A stretch of 32,951 bases of DNA from Paenibacillus ihuae (GCF_001368795.1 NZ_LN831198.1:1445409-1478359), one strand, 5' to 3'; counted from the first letter of the stretch, positions 16,247 through 25,187 are shown. Numbers and translations: made by a program. The notes: generated from the sequence alone by a model not told the origin.

Positions 16247-16433
16247 CGGAAAACCCGGAGAATTTACGGACGACTGCCGGACTGTGGCTGATCTGCTGAG
16301 CCTGCCGCAATGGAACAAACGGCTGGTCATTGTAGAGCTGAACGGTGACATTGTTGGCAAAGACAGTTACATAAACACTGCGCTTGGGGAAGGCGACCGG
16401 ATTGAGCTTGTTCATTTTGTCGGCGGGGGCTGA
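16230..16433 (+). CDS. thiS: Sulfur carrier protein ThiS
   Basis: A 67-aa ubiquitin-fold protein ending in Gly-Gly (...FVGGG; the last residues are GGG). The C-terminal glycine is adenylated by ThiF and loaded with sulfur, which is passed to ThiG for thiazole formation. The pattern MKLIINGKPGEF, NGDIVGKDSY and GDRIELVHFVGGG is typical. ATG 16230 follows TAAAGGAGGTGA (16213-16224), an outstanding ribosome binding site located inside the end of tenI. No thiF is in the visible operon, so activation relies on a gene elsewhere (thiF or moeB). Confidence 0.95.
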   Translation: MKLIINGKPGEFTDDCRTVADLLSLPQWNKRLVIVELNGDIVGKDSYINTALGEGDRIELVHFVGGG

Positions 16434-16535
16434 GGACACATTATCGTTGCTCCCGGCAGTAATTGTCCGGTGTTCGGTCCTTCATTCAGCAAGTTGTAAT
16501 TTTTTTTATTTTTTTCATACCAGGAGGCGAATCCC

Positions 16536-17300
16536 ATGTCAGATCCTTTTGTACTCGGCGGTATTTCATTAACCAGCCGCTTGTTTATAGGAACCGGTAA
16601 ATACAGCCGTAATACTTTGATCCCCGAGGTTGTAGCATCGTCAGGCTCACAGGTAATTACAGTGGCCCTACGCCGGGTTGATCCGCAGAGCCAAGAGAAT
16701 ATTATGAATTATATCCCTTCCCAGATGACGCTGCTTCCCAATACCTCGGGCGCACGCACTGCAGAAGAGGCTGTCCGGATTGCCAGACTGGCCAGAGCAG
16801 CCGGCCTTGGCAACTGGGTAAAGATTGAAGTGATCAGCGACCAGAAGTATCTGCTGCCCGATAATATCGAAACCATCCGCGCTACAGAAATACTCGCCGC
16901 CGAGGGCTTCGTGGTGCTTCCTTATATGAGTCCGGATCTGTCCGCTGCACTGCGGATGAAGGCAGCCGGCGCCGCAGCCATTATGCCGCTGGGGTCTCCC
17001 ATCGGCTCAAACCGCGGCTTGAAGACCAAAGAACTGCTGCGCATCCTGATTTCAGAGGTGGATCTTCCCATTATTGTAGATGCCGGAATTGGCAGACCGT
17101 CAGAAGCGGCAGAAGCGATGGAAATGGGCGCTTCCGCTGTCTTGCTGAATACAGCCATTGCGACCGCCCGCGATCCGCTGCTGATGGCCGAAGCTTTCCG
17201 TGAGGCCGTATCGTCCGGCCGGAAGGCTTATCTGGCAGGACTCGGGCCGGTGGAGGAGGCCGCAGTCCATTCATCACCGCTGACGGGATTTTTGAACTGA
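16536..17300 (+). CDS. thiG: Thiazole synthase ThiG
   Basis: Forms the thiazole ring from 1-deoxy-D-xylulose 5-phosphate, dehydroglycine and ThiS-thiocarboxylate. The 254-aa TIM barrel has the Schiff-base lysine Lys96 in WVKIEVI, the FIGTGKY opening, [29 protein letters not shown] and the phosphate-binding [20 protein letters not shown] 16536 lies behind CAGGAGGCG. The 102-bp gap to thiS is the longest in the operon and contains a T-rich run but no convincing promoter or terminator. Confidence 0.97.
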   Translation: MSDPFVLGGISLTSRLFIGTGKYSRNTLIPEVVASSGSQVITVALRRVDPQSQENIMNYIPSQMTLLPNTSGARTAEEAVRIARLARAAGLGNWVKIEVISDQKYLLPDNIETIRATEILAAEGFVVLPYMSPDLSAALRMKAAGAAAIMPLGSPIGSNRGLKTKELLRILISEVDLPIIVDAGIGRPSEAAEAMEMGASAVLLNTAIATARDPLLMAEAFREAVSSGRKAYLAGLGPVEEAAVHSSPLTGFLN

Positions 17301-17329
17301 TAGTTACCTAAGTGGAATGGGGGAGGAAT

Positions 17330-18445
17330 ATGAGCTTTTATGAAACGGTGCTTCGGCTGGAACAGCTTCCTTACGAAACCTTATGGAAGCAGTACGGAAC
17401 GGAGGATGTGAAGCGGGCGCTCCTTAAGGAACGCCTGGATGAACACGATTTGCAAGCCCTTCTGTCACCTGCTGCAGCGTCCTGCCTGGAGGAGATGGCA
17501 CAGCGTGCACAGCAGCTGACCCGTTCACATTTCGGGCATGTCATGCAGCTGTTCACACCGATGTACCTCGCTGATTTTTGCGTCAATCACTGCACGTATT
17601 GCAGCTTCAGCTCAATTTATGATTTTCCGAGAAAAAAGCTGGGCCCTGAGGAGCTCAGGCAGGAGGCGGGTGTGATAGCAGCTTCCGGCTTCCGCCACCT
17701 TCTGGTACTTACCGGAGAGTCGCGCAAGGAGAGCCCGACTGCTTATGTGAAGGACTGTGTGAAGATTCTCCGCGAATATTTCTCTTCCGTCAGCATCGAA
17801 GTAAATCCGCTGTCCATAGAGGAATACATGGAACTCATGGAGGCCGGAGTGGATGGACTAACCTTATATCAGGAGGTATATCATCAGGAGACGTACCGCA
17901 AGCTGCATATCAAGGGACCTAAAAGAGTCTACCGGAACCGCCTTGATGCCCCTGAACGCGGCTGTCAGGCAGGATTCCGGTCCGTCAATATCGGAGCTCT
18001 GCTCGGGATGTATGACTGGCGTCAGGAGGCCTTTTTCACCGCGATGCATGCACGGTATCTGCAGGACAAGTACCCGGAATGTGAGATCGGACTGTCCGCC
18101 CCGCGGTTTCGCCCGTATTTGGGTGAGTTTAACCCGGATAGTGAGGTGACTGACCGGGCCCTGGTGCAGATTATTTTGGCATATCGCTTGTTCCTGCCCC
18201 GCGCCGGCATTACCTTATCCACACGTGAGCCTGCTACTCTGAGAGATCATCTGGTCCATCTGGGGATAACGAAACTGTCCGCAGGGGTGTCTACCGAGGT
18301 TGGGGGACATACCCAGACGGGCGGCACGCCGCAGTTTGAAATCTCCGACAGCCGGAATGTACAGGAGATCACAGATATGCTTATAGCAAACAACCTGCAG
18401 CCGGTATTCAAGGATTGGGATATCCTAACGGGAGCTACGGTGTAG
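17330..18445 (+). CDS. thiH: 2-iminoacetate synthase ThiH (radical SAM tyrosine lyase)
   Basis: ThiH splits tyrosine with S-adenosylmethionine to give dehydroglycine for ThiG. The radical SAM cluster motif is CVNHCTYC (Cys84, Cys88, Cys91), and the thiamine-specific C-terminal half is complete (371 aa; E. coli ThiH is 377). ATG 17330 follows GGGGGAGG with only 3-4 bp spacing; GTG 17312 has no ribosome binding site, so 17330 is preferred. B. subtilis makes the same intermediate with the glycine oxidase ThiO, which needs oxygen; this operon carries ThiH instead, an oxygen-sensitive route that fits facultative anaerobic growth. It is the last gene of the tenI-thiS-thiG-thiH unit. Confidence 0.95.
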   Translation: MSFYETVLRLEQLPYETLWKQYGTEDVKRALLKERLDEHDLQALLSPAAASCLEEMAQRAQQLTRSHFGHVMQLFTPMYLADFCVNHCTYCSFSSIYDFPRKKLGPEELRQEAGVIAASGFRHLLVLTGESRKESPTAYVKDCVKILREYFSSVSIEVNPLSIEEYMELMEAGVDGLTLYQEVYHQETYRKLHIKGPKRVYRNRLDAPERGCQAGFRSVNIGALLGMYDWRQEAFFTAMHARYLQDKYPECEIGLSAPRFRPYLGEFNPDSEVTDRALVQIILAYRLFLPRAGITLSTREPATLRDHLVHLGITKLSAGVSTEVGGHTQTGGTPQFEISDSRNVQEITDMLIANNLQPVFKDWDILTGATV

Positions 18446-18470
18446 AATCCGTTTAAGCATACTGCCCCCT

Positions 18471-19076
18471 TCAGTTCTCCGCAGACAGCTCATCGAGCGA
18501 CATCTCAAAGCCCGGCGCCATGTGAGTCAGGAAATACTCCATCTCCGGCAGCGCGAGACCCGTCAGCTTCGCAAGCGTCTGCTCCTTGGCGGCAGCGAAC
18601 TCGCGGTTGCCTGCTGCGGTTTCCCAGACGCATTTCAGGTAGGCGTCGAGCACATCCGCAGCCTTCACATAGCGGAGCAGTCCGGCATCCCCGGAGCCGG
18701 CGGGGCTGTCCTGCGGCTTCAGGAGCGGCGTATAGACGGCGCCAAGCTCCGGCGGAATCATCGCCGTCAGGCGCTCGGCGGCGACCCGCTCCATCTCGCG
18801 GAAGCTGGATAGAAGCCGCGGATTGTTGTGCTTAACCGGCGTGGCGATATCGCCGGTAAATACCTCGCTGGCGTCGTGGAACAGCGCCATCGTAGCAGCA
18901 CGGTCGGCGTTCAGCGAATGGCCGAAGTGGACATTGCCGATGGAGCAGAGCATGTGCGCCAGCAGGGCGACCTGGAACGAATGCTGCGCCACGTTCTCCG
19001 GTGCGGTGCTGCGCATGAGGCTCCAGCGCTGAATATACTGGAGGCGGTAAAGATAGGCCGAAAAATGGTAGTTCAT
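18471..19076 (-). CDS. YfbR-like HD-domain 5'-deoxynucleotidase
   Basis: A 201-aa HD-superfamily phosphohydrolase close in layout to E. coli YfbR, which removes phosphate from deoxyribonucleoside 5'-monophosphates. Active-site positions correspond: Arg17-Trp18, His32, His67-Asp68, Asp76 and Asp141, in the segments IQRWSLMR, ENVAQHSFQVA, ALFHDASEVFTGDI and VKAADVLDAYLKC. These bind a divalent metal and the nucleotide. ATG 19076 has AAAGGGG about 10 bp upstream. It is convergent with thiH (only 25 bp between stops) and divergent from the fumarase gene. A role in dNTP balance is inferred from the family. Confidence 0.9.
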   Translation of the reverse strand: MNYHFSAYLYRLQYIQRWSLMRSTAPENVAQHSFQVALLAHMLCSIGNVHFGHSLNADRAATMALFHDASEVFTGDIATPVKHNNPRLLSSFREMERVAAERLTAMIPPELGAVYTPLLKPQDSPAGSGDAGLLRYVKAADVLDAYLKCVWETAAGNREFAAAKEQTLAKLTGLALPEMEYFLTHMAPGFEMSLDELSAEN

Positions 19077-19173
19077 TTTTTAAGTAACCCCTTTCATGCA
19101 GAGCTGAGTGTGATATGATAATAACTAATTGTATCAGACTTTAGACAACCTGGAACTGATGAGAGGAGCCGGA

Positions 19174-20733
19174 ATGAAGATGCAGAATTTTGAAGAAAGC
19201 ATTTATAATCTGATCGTAGAGACCTCCACAAACCTGCCGGGTGATGTGCGCAGAGCCGTCGCCAAGGGGCGTGCACTGGAAGACCGGGCCACCCGCTCGG
19301 GGCTCGCCTTAACCACGATTGCACAGAACATCGGTATGGCCGAGCTTCAGGTATCACCGATCTGTCAGGATACGGGGATGCCGACTTTTATCATTCATAC
19401 CCCTGTAGGCATCAACCAGATTGAGATGAAGAAGGATATTCACAGCGCGATTATCCGCGCTACTAAGAACGGGAAGCTGCGGCCTAATTCAGTCGACTCG
19501 CTGACCGGTGAGAACAGCGGAGATAACCTCGGTGCAGGAACGCCGGTGATTCATTTTGAACAGTGGGAAGAGGAGAACGTGGACGTCCGGCTTATTCTTA
19601 AAGGCGGGGGCTGCGAGAACAAAAATATCCAGTACAGCCTGCCTGCAGAACTTGAGGGTCTGGGCAAAGCAGGGCGCGATCTTGAAGGCATCCGTAAATG
19701 TATTCTGCATGCCGTGTACCAGGCGCAGGGTCAGGGCTGCAGTGCCGGCTTTATTGGCGTAGGCATAGGCGGTGACCGGACAACCGGCTATGAGCTGGCG
19801 AAGAAGCAGCTGTTCCGCAAGGTCGAGGATGTTAATCCGGTTGAAGATTTGCGCAAGCTGGAAGACTATATTATGGAGAATGCCAATAAGCTGGGGATCG
19901 GCACGATGGGCTTCGGCGGTGAAGTGACGCTGCTGGGCTGCAAGATTGGTGTGATGAACCGGCTTCCGGCCAGCTTTTTCGTATCGGTGGCTTATAACTG
20001 CTGGGCATTCCGCCGCCAGGGGATCCTGGTCGAGCCCGCAACCGGAAATATTAAGGAGTGGCTCTACGAGAGCGGTACAGGCATCTCTGTAGATGAACCG
20101 GCCCCGGCTGTACCAGTGCCGGATGCTGTGCCTGCCAATGCTGCGGGCGGTTCACGCGAGGTCCGCCTGACTACACCGGTCAGTGAGGAAGAGATCCGCA
20201 GCCTGCGGGTGGGCGATGTGGTTATCCTCTCCGGGGAGATGCATACCGGAAGGGATGCGCTGCATAAGTACCTGATGGATCATGATGCCCCGGTCGATCT
20301 GAACGGTGCAGTTATTTATCACTGTGGCCCGGTGATGCTGAAGGATGATGAAGGCTGGCATGTGAAGGCGGCAGGCCCGACTACCAGTATCCGCGAGGAG
20401 CCGTACCAAGGCGAGATTATCAAAAAGTTCGGCATCCGCGCCGTAATCGGCAAGGGCGGAATGGGTCCTAAAACTCTCCAGGCCCTGCAGGAGCACGGCG
20501 GTGTTTACCTTAACGCAATCGGCGGTGCGGCGCAGTACTATGCGGAATGCATCAAGAAAGTCAACGCTGTTGACTTCATGGAATTCGGCATTCCGGAGGC
20601 GATGTGGCATCTGCAGGTGGACGGCTTCGCGGCTATCGTAACAATGGATGCACACGGCAACAGCCTCCATGCCGATGTCGAGAAGGATTCAGCAGCCAAG
20701 CTGGCACAGTTCCGTGAGCCGGTATTTAAATAA
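19174..20733 (+). CDS. fumA: Fumarate hydratase, class I (fused alpha and beta domains)
   Basis: Iron-sulfur fumarase interconverting fumarate and malate in the TCA cycle. The protein (519 aa) fuses an alpha-type half (about 1-285) to a beta-type half (about 330-519) through an Ala/Pro-rich linker (APAVPVPDAVPANAAGG). Probable 4Fe-4S ligands are Cys64 (SPICQDTG), Cys189 (GCSAGFIGVGIGGDR) and Cys276 (YNCWAFRR); Cys147 lies in GGGCENKN. The beta half has VVILSGEMHTGRDALH and GKGGMGPKT. ATG 19174 follows GAGAGGAG at 5 bp; a TTG at 19129 would add 15 residues with no ribosome binding site. A related tartrate dehydratase is the alternative, but its size and the nearby TCA genes favour fumarase. 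A terminator follows. Confidence 0.9.
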   Translation: MKMQNFEESIYNLIVETSTNLPGDVRRAVAKGRALEDRATRSGLALTTIAQNIGMAELQVSPICQDTGMPTFIIHTPVGINQIEMKKDIHSAIIRATKNGKLRPNSVDSLTGENSGDNLGAGTPVIHFEQWEEENVDVRLILKGGGCENKNIQYSLPAELEGLGKAGRDLEGIRKCILHAVYQAQGQGCSAGFIGVGIGGDRTTGYELAKKQLFRKVEDVNPVEDLRKLEDYIMENANKLGIGTMGFGGEVTLLGCKIGVMNRLPASFFVSVAYNCWAFRRQGILVEPATGNIKEWLYESGTGISVDEPAPAVPVPDAVPANAAGGSREVRLTTPVSEEEIRSLRVGDVVILSGEMHTGRDALHKYLMDHDAPVDLNGAVIYHCGPVMLKDDEGWHVKAAGPTTSIREEPYQGEIIKKFGIRAVIGKGGMGPKTLQALQEHGGVYLNAIGGAAQYYAECIKKVNAVDFMEFGIPEAMWHLQVDGFAAIVTMDAHGNSLHADVEKDSAAKLAQFREPVFK

Positions 20734-20758
20734 CAAAACAGAATCATTGAATATTCAG

Positions 20759-20793
20759 AAACCTTCTTTCATATTCCGGAAAGAAGGTTTTTT
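20759..20793 (+). terminator. Rho-independent terminator of fumA
   Basis: A perfect 12-bp stem (AAACCTTCTTTC 20759-20770 with GAAAGAAGGTTT 20779-20790), 8-nt loop, T tract. Its tail runs into the amylase promoter region. Confidence 0.93.
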
Positions 20794-20837
20794 GACATTA
20801 ATTATGCTTGACAGCGCATACATGATCATGGTAATTT
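20792..20837 (+). promoter_or_regulatory. Amylase promoter region with two TTGACA boxes
   Basis: Consensus -35 hexamers TTGACA occur at 20792-20797 and 20808-20813. The second pairs with TAATTT (20832-20837) at 18 bp. The -10 is weak (three of six), which suits a regulated promoter. Start is predicted near 20844, directly at the operator. Confidence 0.45.
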
Positions 20838-20845
20838 TTACTTGA

Positions 20846-20857
20846 GAAACCGGTTTC
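20846..20857. promoter_or_regulatory. LacI-family or cre-like palindromic operator before the amylase gene
   Basis: GAAACCGGTTTC is a perfect 12-bp palindrome with the central CG typical of LacI/CcpA-family operators. It overlaps the predicted transcription start. Against the cre consensus TGWAANCGNTNWCA it matches 12 of 14. The adjacent LacI-family gene is the obvious candidate regulator; CcpA is the other. Confidence 0.6.
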
Positions 20858-20946
20858 CTTACCCGCAACACAGTTTTGCAAGTGATGGATGTAAATTCAC
20901 AGGCAGTGGTGTTCAAATGCGCTCTATGATGAGAGGGAGATGAGGA

Positions 20947-23916
20947 ATGAAACGCAACCGATGGCTTATTCCGGTACTAATCACATCTATTGTTCTGTCC
21001 GTAATGACGAATTTATTTGTACTGGCACCTTCACAGGCAGATGCGGCCAGCATCGGCACAATCACTGAGAACGACACGATTTATCAGATTATGGTCGACC
21101 GTTTCAATGATGGGGATACCTCCAATAATGCCACCGGCGCCGCGATCCGTTACGGAGAGACCTCCGAGGATGATTTCCGCTATATGAAGGGCGGAGACTG
21201 GCAGGGGGTTATCAACAAGCTCCCGTATATTGCGAACATGGGGTATACCGCAATTTGGATCTCCCCTGTGGCAGAGCCGCAGATGACGAACCGCGACAAC
21301 AACGGCACAGGTAAAAACACAGCCTATCACGGATACAACGTTAAAGACCCCAATGCCGCCAATCCCTACTTCGGGACCAAAGAGAAGCTGAAGGAACTGG
21401 TGGATTCCGCGCATGCACTCGGTATTAAGGTAATTATTGATGTCGTGCCGAACCATATCGGAGACTATATGCTGGGTACGCAGGCTTATTATGATATCGC
21501 GGGTCTGCAGCCGGCGGCGCCGTTTAACAACCCGGCCTGGTATCATCACAATGGTGATATTAACTGGTCGCTGGCCGACGGAAGATATGATCAGTGGGCC
21601 CAGGACTATCTGGAGAATCACGACCTCGGCGGACTGGATGATATCGACTTCGATGTTCCAGCTGCAAAACAGGCCGTATTCAGCTCCATTAAAGCCTGGT
21701 TTGACTATACGGGAGCAGACGGCGCGCGTGTAGATGCTGCTAAGCTGATCAAGCCGACCGATATCGGCGAGCTGCAGAATCTCCTCGGCGTGAATACCTT
21801 CGGTGAGAACTTTGACGGCAATGCTGAATTCGTCTCCCGCTGGGTGGGCACGAATAAGGAGTGGGGCATGCTTGATTTCCCAATGTTCTTCTCCGTGCTG
21901 AACAGCTTTGCTTACGGGCAGTCTTTTGACTCCAATATCAAGAGTACTTTGGCTCAGGATTCCTATTACAACGGAAATGCGAATCATATGGTTACTTTTA
22001 TCGATAATCATGACCGCAACCGTTTCCTGACAGAAGCCGGCGGCAGTGTTGAGAAAATGCAGAACGCCCTCTCCTTTATCTTCACGGTCCGCGGAACACC
22101 GGTAGTCTTCCAGGGGACCGAACAGAATAAAGGTAACGGCAACGGCCAGATTATGACAGGTGGGATCGCCGATACCTGGAACCGCTGGTCGATGGTGAAG
22201 CGGGATGCGAACGGCAACGTTCTGGAGAATTATTTCAATGAGAACACTAGCACCTACAAGCACATTGCCAAGTTGAATGAAATCCGAAAAAATAACCCGG
22301 CACTGCGCACCGGCACCCAGCGTGAAATGTGGTCTGCCCAGAACCTGTATGCATTCTCGCGCCGGATCGACAGCGGCACCAATGTTGGACAGGAAGTCAT
22401 TTCTGTATTTAGTAATGCGACCAGCGGCACACAGACGGTTACTATCCCGCTGCGCACCGAAAGCACACTAACGGTCGGAACCGTCCTGATTAATCAATTA
22501 AATACATCTGATACAGTTACTGTACAATCGGGAGGCGCAACAGGGAAACAGATTACTGTATCTGTAGGTGCGAACTCAGCCAAAATCTATTCCAAAACAC
22601 AGCCGGTAACGGATACCGTGGCTCCATCTATTCCAGGCAATGTAACGGCAACCGTGCAAAATGCCTCCAGTGCGCTGGTCAGCTGGACAGCGTCCACCGA
22701 CAACGAGGGAGTAACCGGCTATGAAATTTACCGGAACGAGGTAAAGATAGGCACCTCGGCAACCACCTCTTACACCGACAACGGGCTCTCCGCACAAACG
22801 GATTACAGCTATACGGTAAAAGCTTTTGATGCCGCAGGCAACCTGTCGGCATTCAGCGCAGCGGCGCTAGTTACTACGCCAGCCGGTAATAATGTGACCA
22901 TCTATTACAAGCAGGGCTATACTACGCCATATATCCATTATCGTCCTGCCGGGGGAACCTGGACGACAGCACCCGGGGTAGCCATTCCGGCATCCGAAGT
23001 GTCAGGTTACAATAAAATTACAATTAACATCGGCTTCGCCACGCAGCTTGAAGCTTGCTTCAACAATGGCAGCGGTACCTGGGACAGCAATGGCGGCAGC
23101 AATTATCTGTTTGGCACCGGTACCTGGACGTATACGCCGACCGGGAACATTCAGGCAGGCGCACCTGTAACGCCGACAGCAACTCCAACTCCAACACCAA
23201 CGCCAACAGTAACACCTACACCTACACCAACAGCAACTCCGACTGCAACACCTACTCCAACAGCAACACCGACGGCGACGCCGACAGTCACACCAACACC
23301 AACGGCTACTCCAGTTGGCAATTCAGTGACCATTTATTATAAGAATACAGCTTATACGAATTCCTATATGCACTATAGCCTGGATGGATCAAATGTATGG
23401 ACTACATCCCCAGGATTACAGTTGCAGGCTTCCTCCTATTCAGGCTACAAGACCGCCACAATTCAGCTGGGTACAGCTGCAGGTCTGACTGCAGCCTTCA
23501 ATAACGGCAGCGGCACCTGGGACAACAACAGTGGCAGCAATTATCATTTTGCCGCCGGTACATGGAGTCTGGTGAACGGCAGCCTGTCCGCCGGAGTGCC
23601 GCAGCCGGACAGCGTAACCTTTAGGGTCACTGTTCCGAGCTCTACCCCGTCATCCGGGCCGGTATATCTGACCGGCAGCTTCAACAGCTGGAATGCGGCG
23701 GATCCCGCGTATCAGCTGACCAAAGGCAGTGATGGTGTCTATTCCATCACGCTCAGCCTGCCGGCAGGAACAGCGGTGCAGTATAAGATCACCCGCGGAA
23801 CCTGGGCCTCAGTGGAGACAAGTACAAGCGGCGCAGACATTGCGAACCGGACGCTGACACCTGCCGGCGGAGCGCAGACTGTATCATTGACGGTACAGCG
23901 CTGGAAAGATCAATAA
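20947..23916 (+). CDS. Secreted modular alpha-amylase (GH13, FN3, two CBM25, CBM20)
   Basis: A 989-aa extracellular starch hydrolase. Order of parts: signal peptide 1-33 (basic start, hydrophobic core, cleavage likely after ADA); GH13 barrel from about 38 with Ca-site-like DRFNDGDTSNN, motif I DVVPNH, motif II GARVDAAKL (nucleophile Asp263), motif III FGENFDG (acid/base Glu287) and motif IV FIDNHD (Asp356); all-beta domain C to about 552; fibronectin type III about 556-645; CBM25 about 648-735; Thr/Pro linker 742-789; second CBM25 about 791-885; CBM20 about 888-989 (VYLTGSFNSWN). The opening loop recalls the CGTase/maltogenic amylase branch, but the CGTase-type FGEWFLG is absent. ATG 20947 follows GGGAG. 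The product spectrum cannot be told. Confidence 0.93.
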   Translation: MKRNRWLIPVLITSIVLSVMTNLFVLAPSQADAASIGTITENDTIYQIMVDRFNDGDTSNNATGAAIRYGETSEDDFRYMKGGDWQGVINKLPYIANMGYTAIWISPVAEPQMTNRDNNGTGKNTAYHGYNVKDPNAANPYFGTKEKLKELVDSAHALGIKVIIDVVPNHIGDYMLGTQAYYDIAGLQPAAPFNNPAWYHHNGDINWSLADGRYDQWAQDYLENHDLGGLDDIDFDVPAAKQAVFSSIKAWFDYTGADGARVDAAKLIKPTDIGELQNLLGVNTFGENFDGNAEFVSRWVGTNKEWGMLDFPMFFSVLNSFAYGQSFDSNIKSTLAQDSYYNGNANHMVTFIDNHDRNRFLTEAGGSVEKMQNALSFIFTVRGTPVVFQGTEQNKGNGNGQIMTGGIADTWNRWSMVKRDANGNVLENYFNENTSTYKHIAKLNEIRKNNPALRTGTQREMWSAQNLYAFSRRIDSGTNVGQEVISVFSNATSGTQTVTIPLRTESTLTVGTVLINQLNTSDTVTVQSGGATGKQITVSVGANSAKIYSKTQPVTDTVAPSIPGNVTATVQNASSALVSWTASTDNEGVTGYEIYRNEVKIGTSATTSYTDNGLSAQTDYSYTVKAFDAAGNLSAFSAAALVTTPAGNNVTIYYKQGYTTPYIHYRPAGGTWTTAPGVAIPASEVSGYNKITINIGFATQLEACFNNGSGTWDSNGGSNYLFGTGTWTYTPTGNIQAGAPVTPTATPTPTPTPTVTPTPTPTATPTATPTPTATPTATPTVTPTPTATPVGNSVTIYYKNTAYTNSYMHYSLDGSNVWTTSPGLQLQASSYSGYKTATIQLGTAAGLTAAFNNGSGTWDNNSGSNYHFAAGTWSLVNGSLSAGVPQPDSVTFRVTVPSSTPSSGPVYLTGSFNSWNAADPAYQLTKGSDGVYSITLSLPAGTAVQYKITRGTWASVETSTSGADIANRTLTPAGGAQTVSLTVQRWKDQ
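23170..23313 (+). repeat. Thr-Pro linker-coding low-complexity repeat inside the amylase gene
   Basis: Forty-eight codons alternate Thr with Pro, Ala or Val (TPTATPTPTPTP and variants) between the two CBM25 modules. At DNA level it is an imperfect 6-bp repeat of ACNCCN type, with mixed codons, so it is likely to vary in length between strains. The encoded linker is expected to be extended and possibly glycosylated. Confidence 0.9.
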
Positions 23917-23957
23917 CATCACCGGCATAGTCAATTCCCCGCAGCTATAATACAAAG

Positions 23958-23994
23958 AAGGAGCGGCCCCGATTGGGAGCCGCTCCTTGTTTTG
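23958..23994 (+). terminator. Rho-independent terminator of the amylase gene
   Basis: A perfect 10-bp stem (AAGGAGCGGC 23958-23967 with GCCGCTCCTT 23979-23988), 11-nt loop, then GTTTTGC. Confidence 0.85.
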
Positions 23995-24033
23995 CAAACT
24001 GAAGATTATGGTGAGGAAGGGGTATGAATGCTA

Positions 24034-25047
24034 TCACAGCAGCCCGGCGGTGGACTCGCGCGGAATGAGCTCAGGTTCAAGAATCAGCTGCCGTGATGCC
24101 GTACATCTGCCTTGGATATGATCCATCAGCCACTGGCCGGACGTTACCCCGAGCTTGAAGGTGTCGATATTCAGCGAAGTTAGCGGGGGAGTCGTATAGC
24201 GGGATAAAGGATATTCATCAAAAGCTGCGACTCCCAGTTGACCCGGAACACCGATCCCGAGCTCCCGGGCTGCCTTCAATACGCCAAACGCCGTGTAATT
24301 CGTCATACACACCACAGAGTCAGGACGGTCCCCGTGCTGGAACAGCTTCAGTGCCGCGCGGTATCCTTCGTGTTCATCCGCCGGACCGTTTACAATCCAA
24401 TCCTGGCGGACGATACAGTCCGACTGCTGCATGGCTTGAAGGTAGCCGCTTAACCGGCGGCTGAATATCCGCTCATTCCGTTCACCTCCGATAAAAGCAG
24501 GTTTAGTATAACCCTGCTGCAGCAAATGACTGGTAAGCATTCGTCCCCCGGCTTCATTGTCGAAATCGACCCAACTGGCGGCCGGCTCCAATTCACCGAT
24601 CGAGACGTAAGGGAAGCGGAGCCGGTCCAGCTCCTTCGACAATTCTTCAGTCAGAACAGAATTATTAGCAATAATTCCGTCTACCCGCTGGTTTAGCACA
24701 AGTCGGTTAAGAAAATGGTCCTCCGCAGCATGGTGCTGGATATTACAGAGGGTCAATTCATAGCCCAGGGGACCGATCACGCTCTCGATACCGCCGATAA
24801 TATTGTAAAAGAACTGATTCAAAAATTCGCTCTCTTTGGACATGTCGATCAGCAGTCCGACCGTATGGCTGCTCTGTCTGGCTAATCCGGTAGCAATGCT
24901 GCTCGGGATATAATTCATCTGCTTCATGATTTCCCGGACTCTTAGCTTGGTTTCAGCTGATATTTTGGGAGAATCGTTCAACACCTTGGAGACGGTGGAC
25001 TTGGCCACATTTGCCGCTCTGGCTACATCTGAAATGGTTACTTTCAT
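24034..25047 (-). CDS. LacI family transcriptional regulator, probable amylase repressor
   Basis: A 337-aa regulator with the LacI N-terminal helix-turn-helix (TISDVARAANVAKSTVSKVL, residues 4-23), the hinge helix SSIATGLARQ near 49-58, and a periplasmic-binding-protein-like sensor domain (VGLLIDMSKESEFLNQFFY onward). It is convergent with the amylase gene, and a GAAACCG-containing site lies in its own promoter while a GAAACCGGTTTC palindrome lies at the amylase start, so it probably represses both until a maltodextrin-type inducer appears (MalR-like role; inferred). ATG 25047 is chosen since GCGAGGG sits about 8 bp before it; a TTG at 25062 would add five residues overlapping that site. Confidence 0.9.
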   Translation of the reverse strand: MKVTISDVARAANVAKSTVSKVLNDSPKISAETKLRVREIMKQMNYIPSSIATGLARQSSHTVGLLIDMSKESEFLNQFFYNIIGGIESVIGPLGYELTLCNIQHHAAEDHFLNRLVLNQRVDGIIANNSVLTEELSKELDRLRFPYVSIGELEPAASWVDFDNEAGGRMLTSHLLQQGYTKPAFIGGERNERIFSRRLSGYLQAMQQSDCIVRQDWIVNGPADEHEGYRAALKLFQHGDRPDSVVCMTNYTAFGVLKAARELGIGVPGQLGVAAFDEYPLSRYTTPPLTSLNIDTFKLGVTSGQWLMDHIQGRCTASRQLILEPELIPRESTAGLL

Positions 25048-25064
25048 CGTTATCCCTCGCAAGA

Positions 25065-25092
25065 AAATTAGTCTTTATGAAACCGCTGTAAA
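25065..25092 (-). promoter_or_regulatory. LacI-family gene promoter with overlapping operator
   Basis: On the minus strand TTTACA (25092-25087) and TAATTT (25070-25065) are 16 bp apart. TGAAACCGCTGTAA (25078-25091, plus-strand reading) overlaps the -35 and spacer, matches cre at 13 of 14 positions, and shares GAAACCG with the amylase operator, suggesting autoregulation. Confidence 0.5.
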
Positions 25093-25187
25093 AGAATGGA
25101 GAGGTGTTATCTCATAGTTTATCATTTTGTTGCGTCTTGTTCTATTAACGGGATTTCTGCAGCGCTCCGACACTGTCCGGGGCAGAT

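Noticed and set aside
21031..22263. 410-codon minus-strand open frame opposite the amylase catalytic domain
   Set aside because: Antisense shadow of the GH13 domain; no start signal and no family resemblance.
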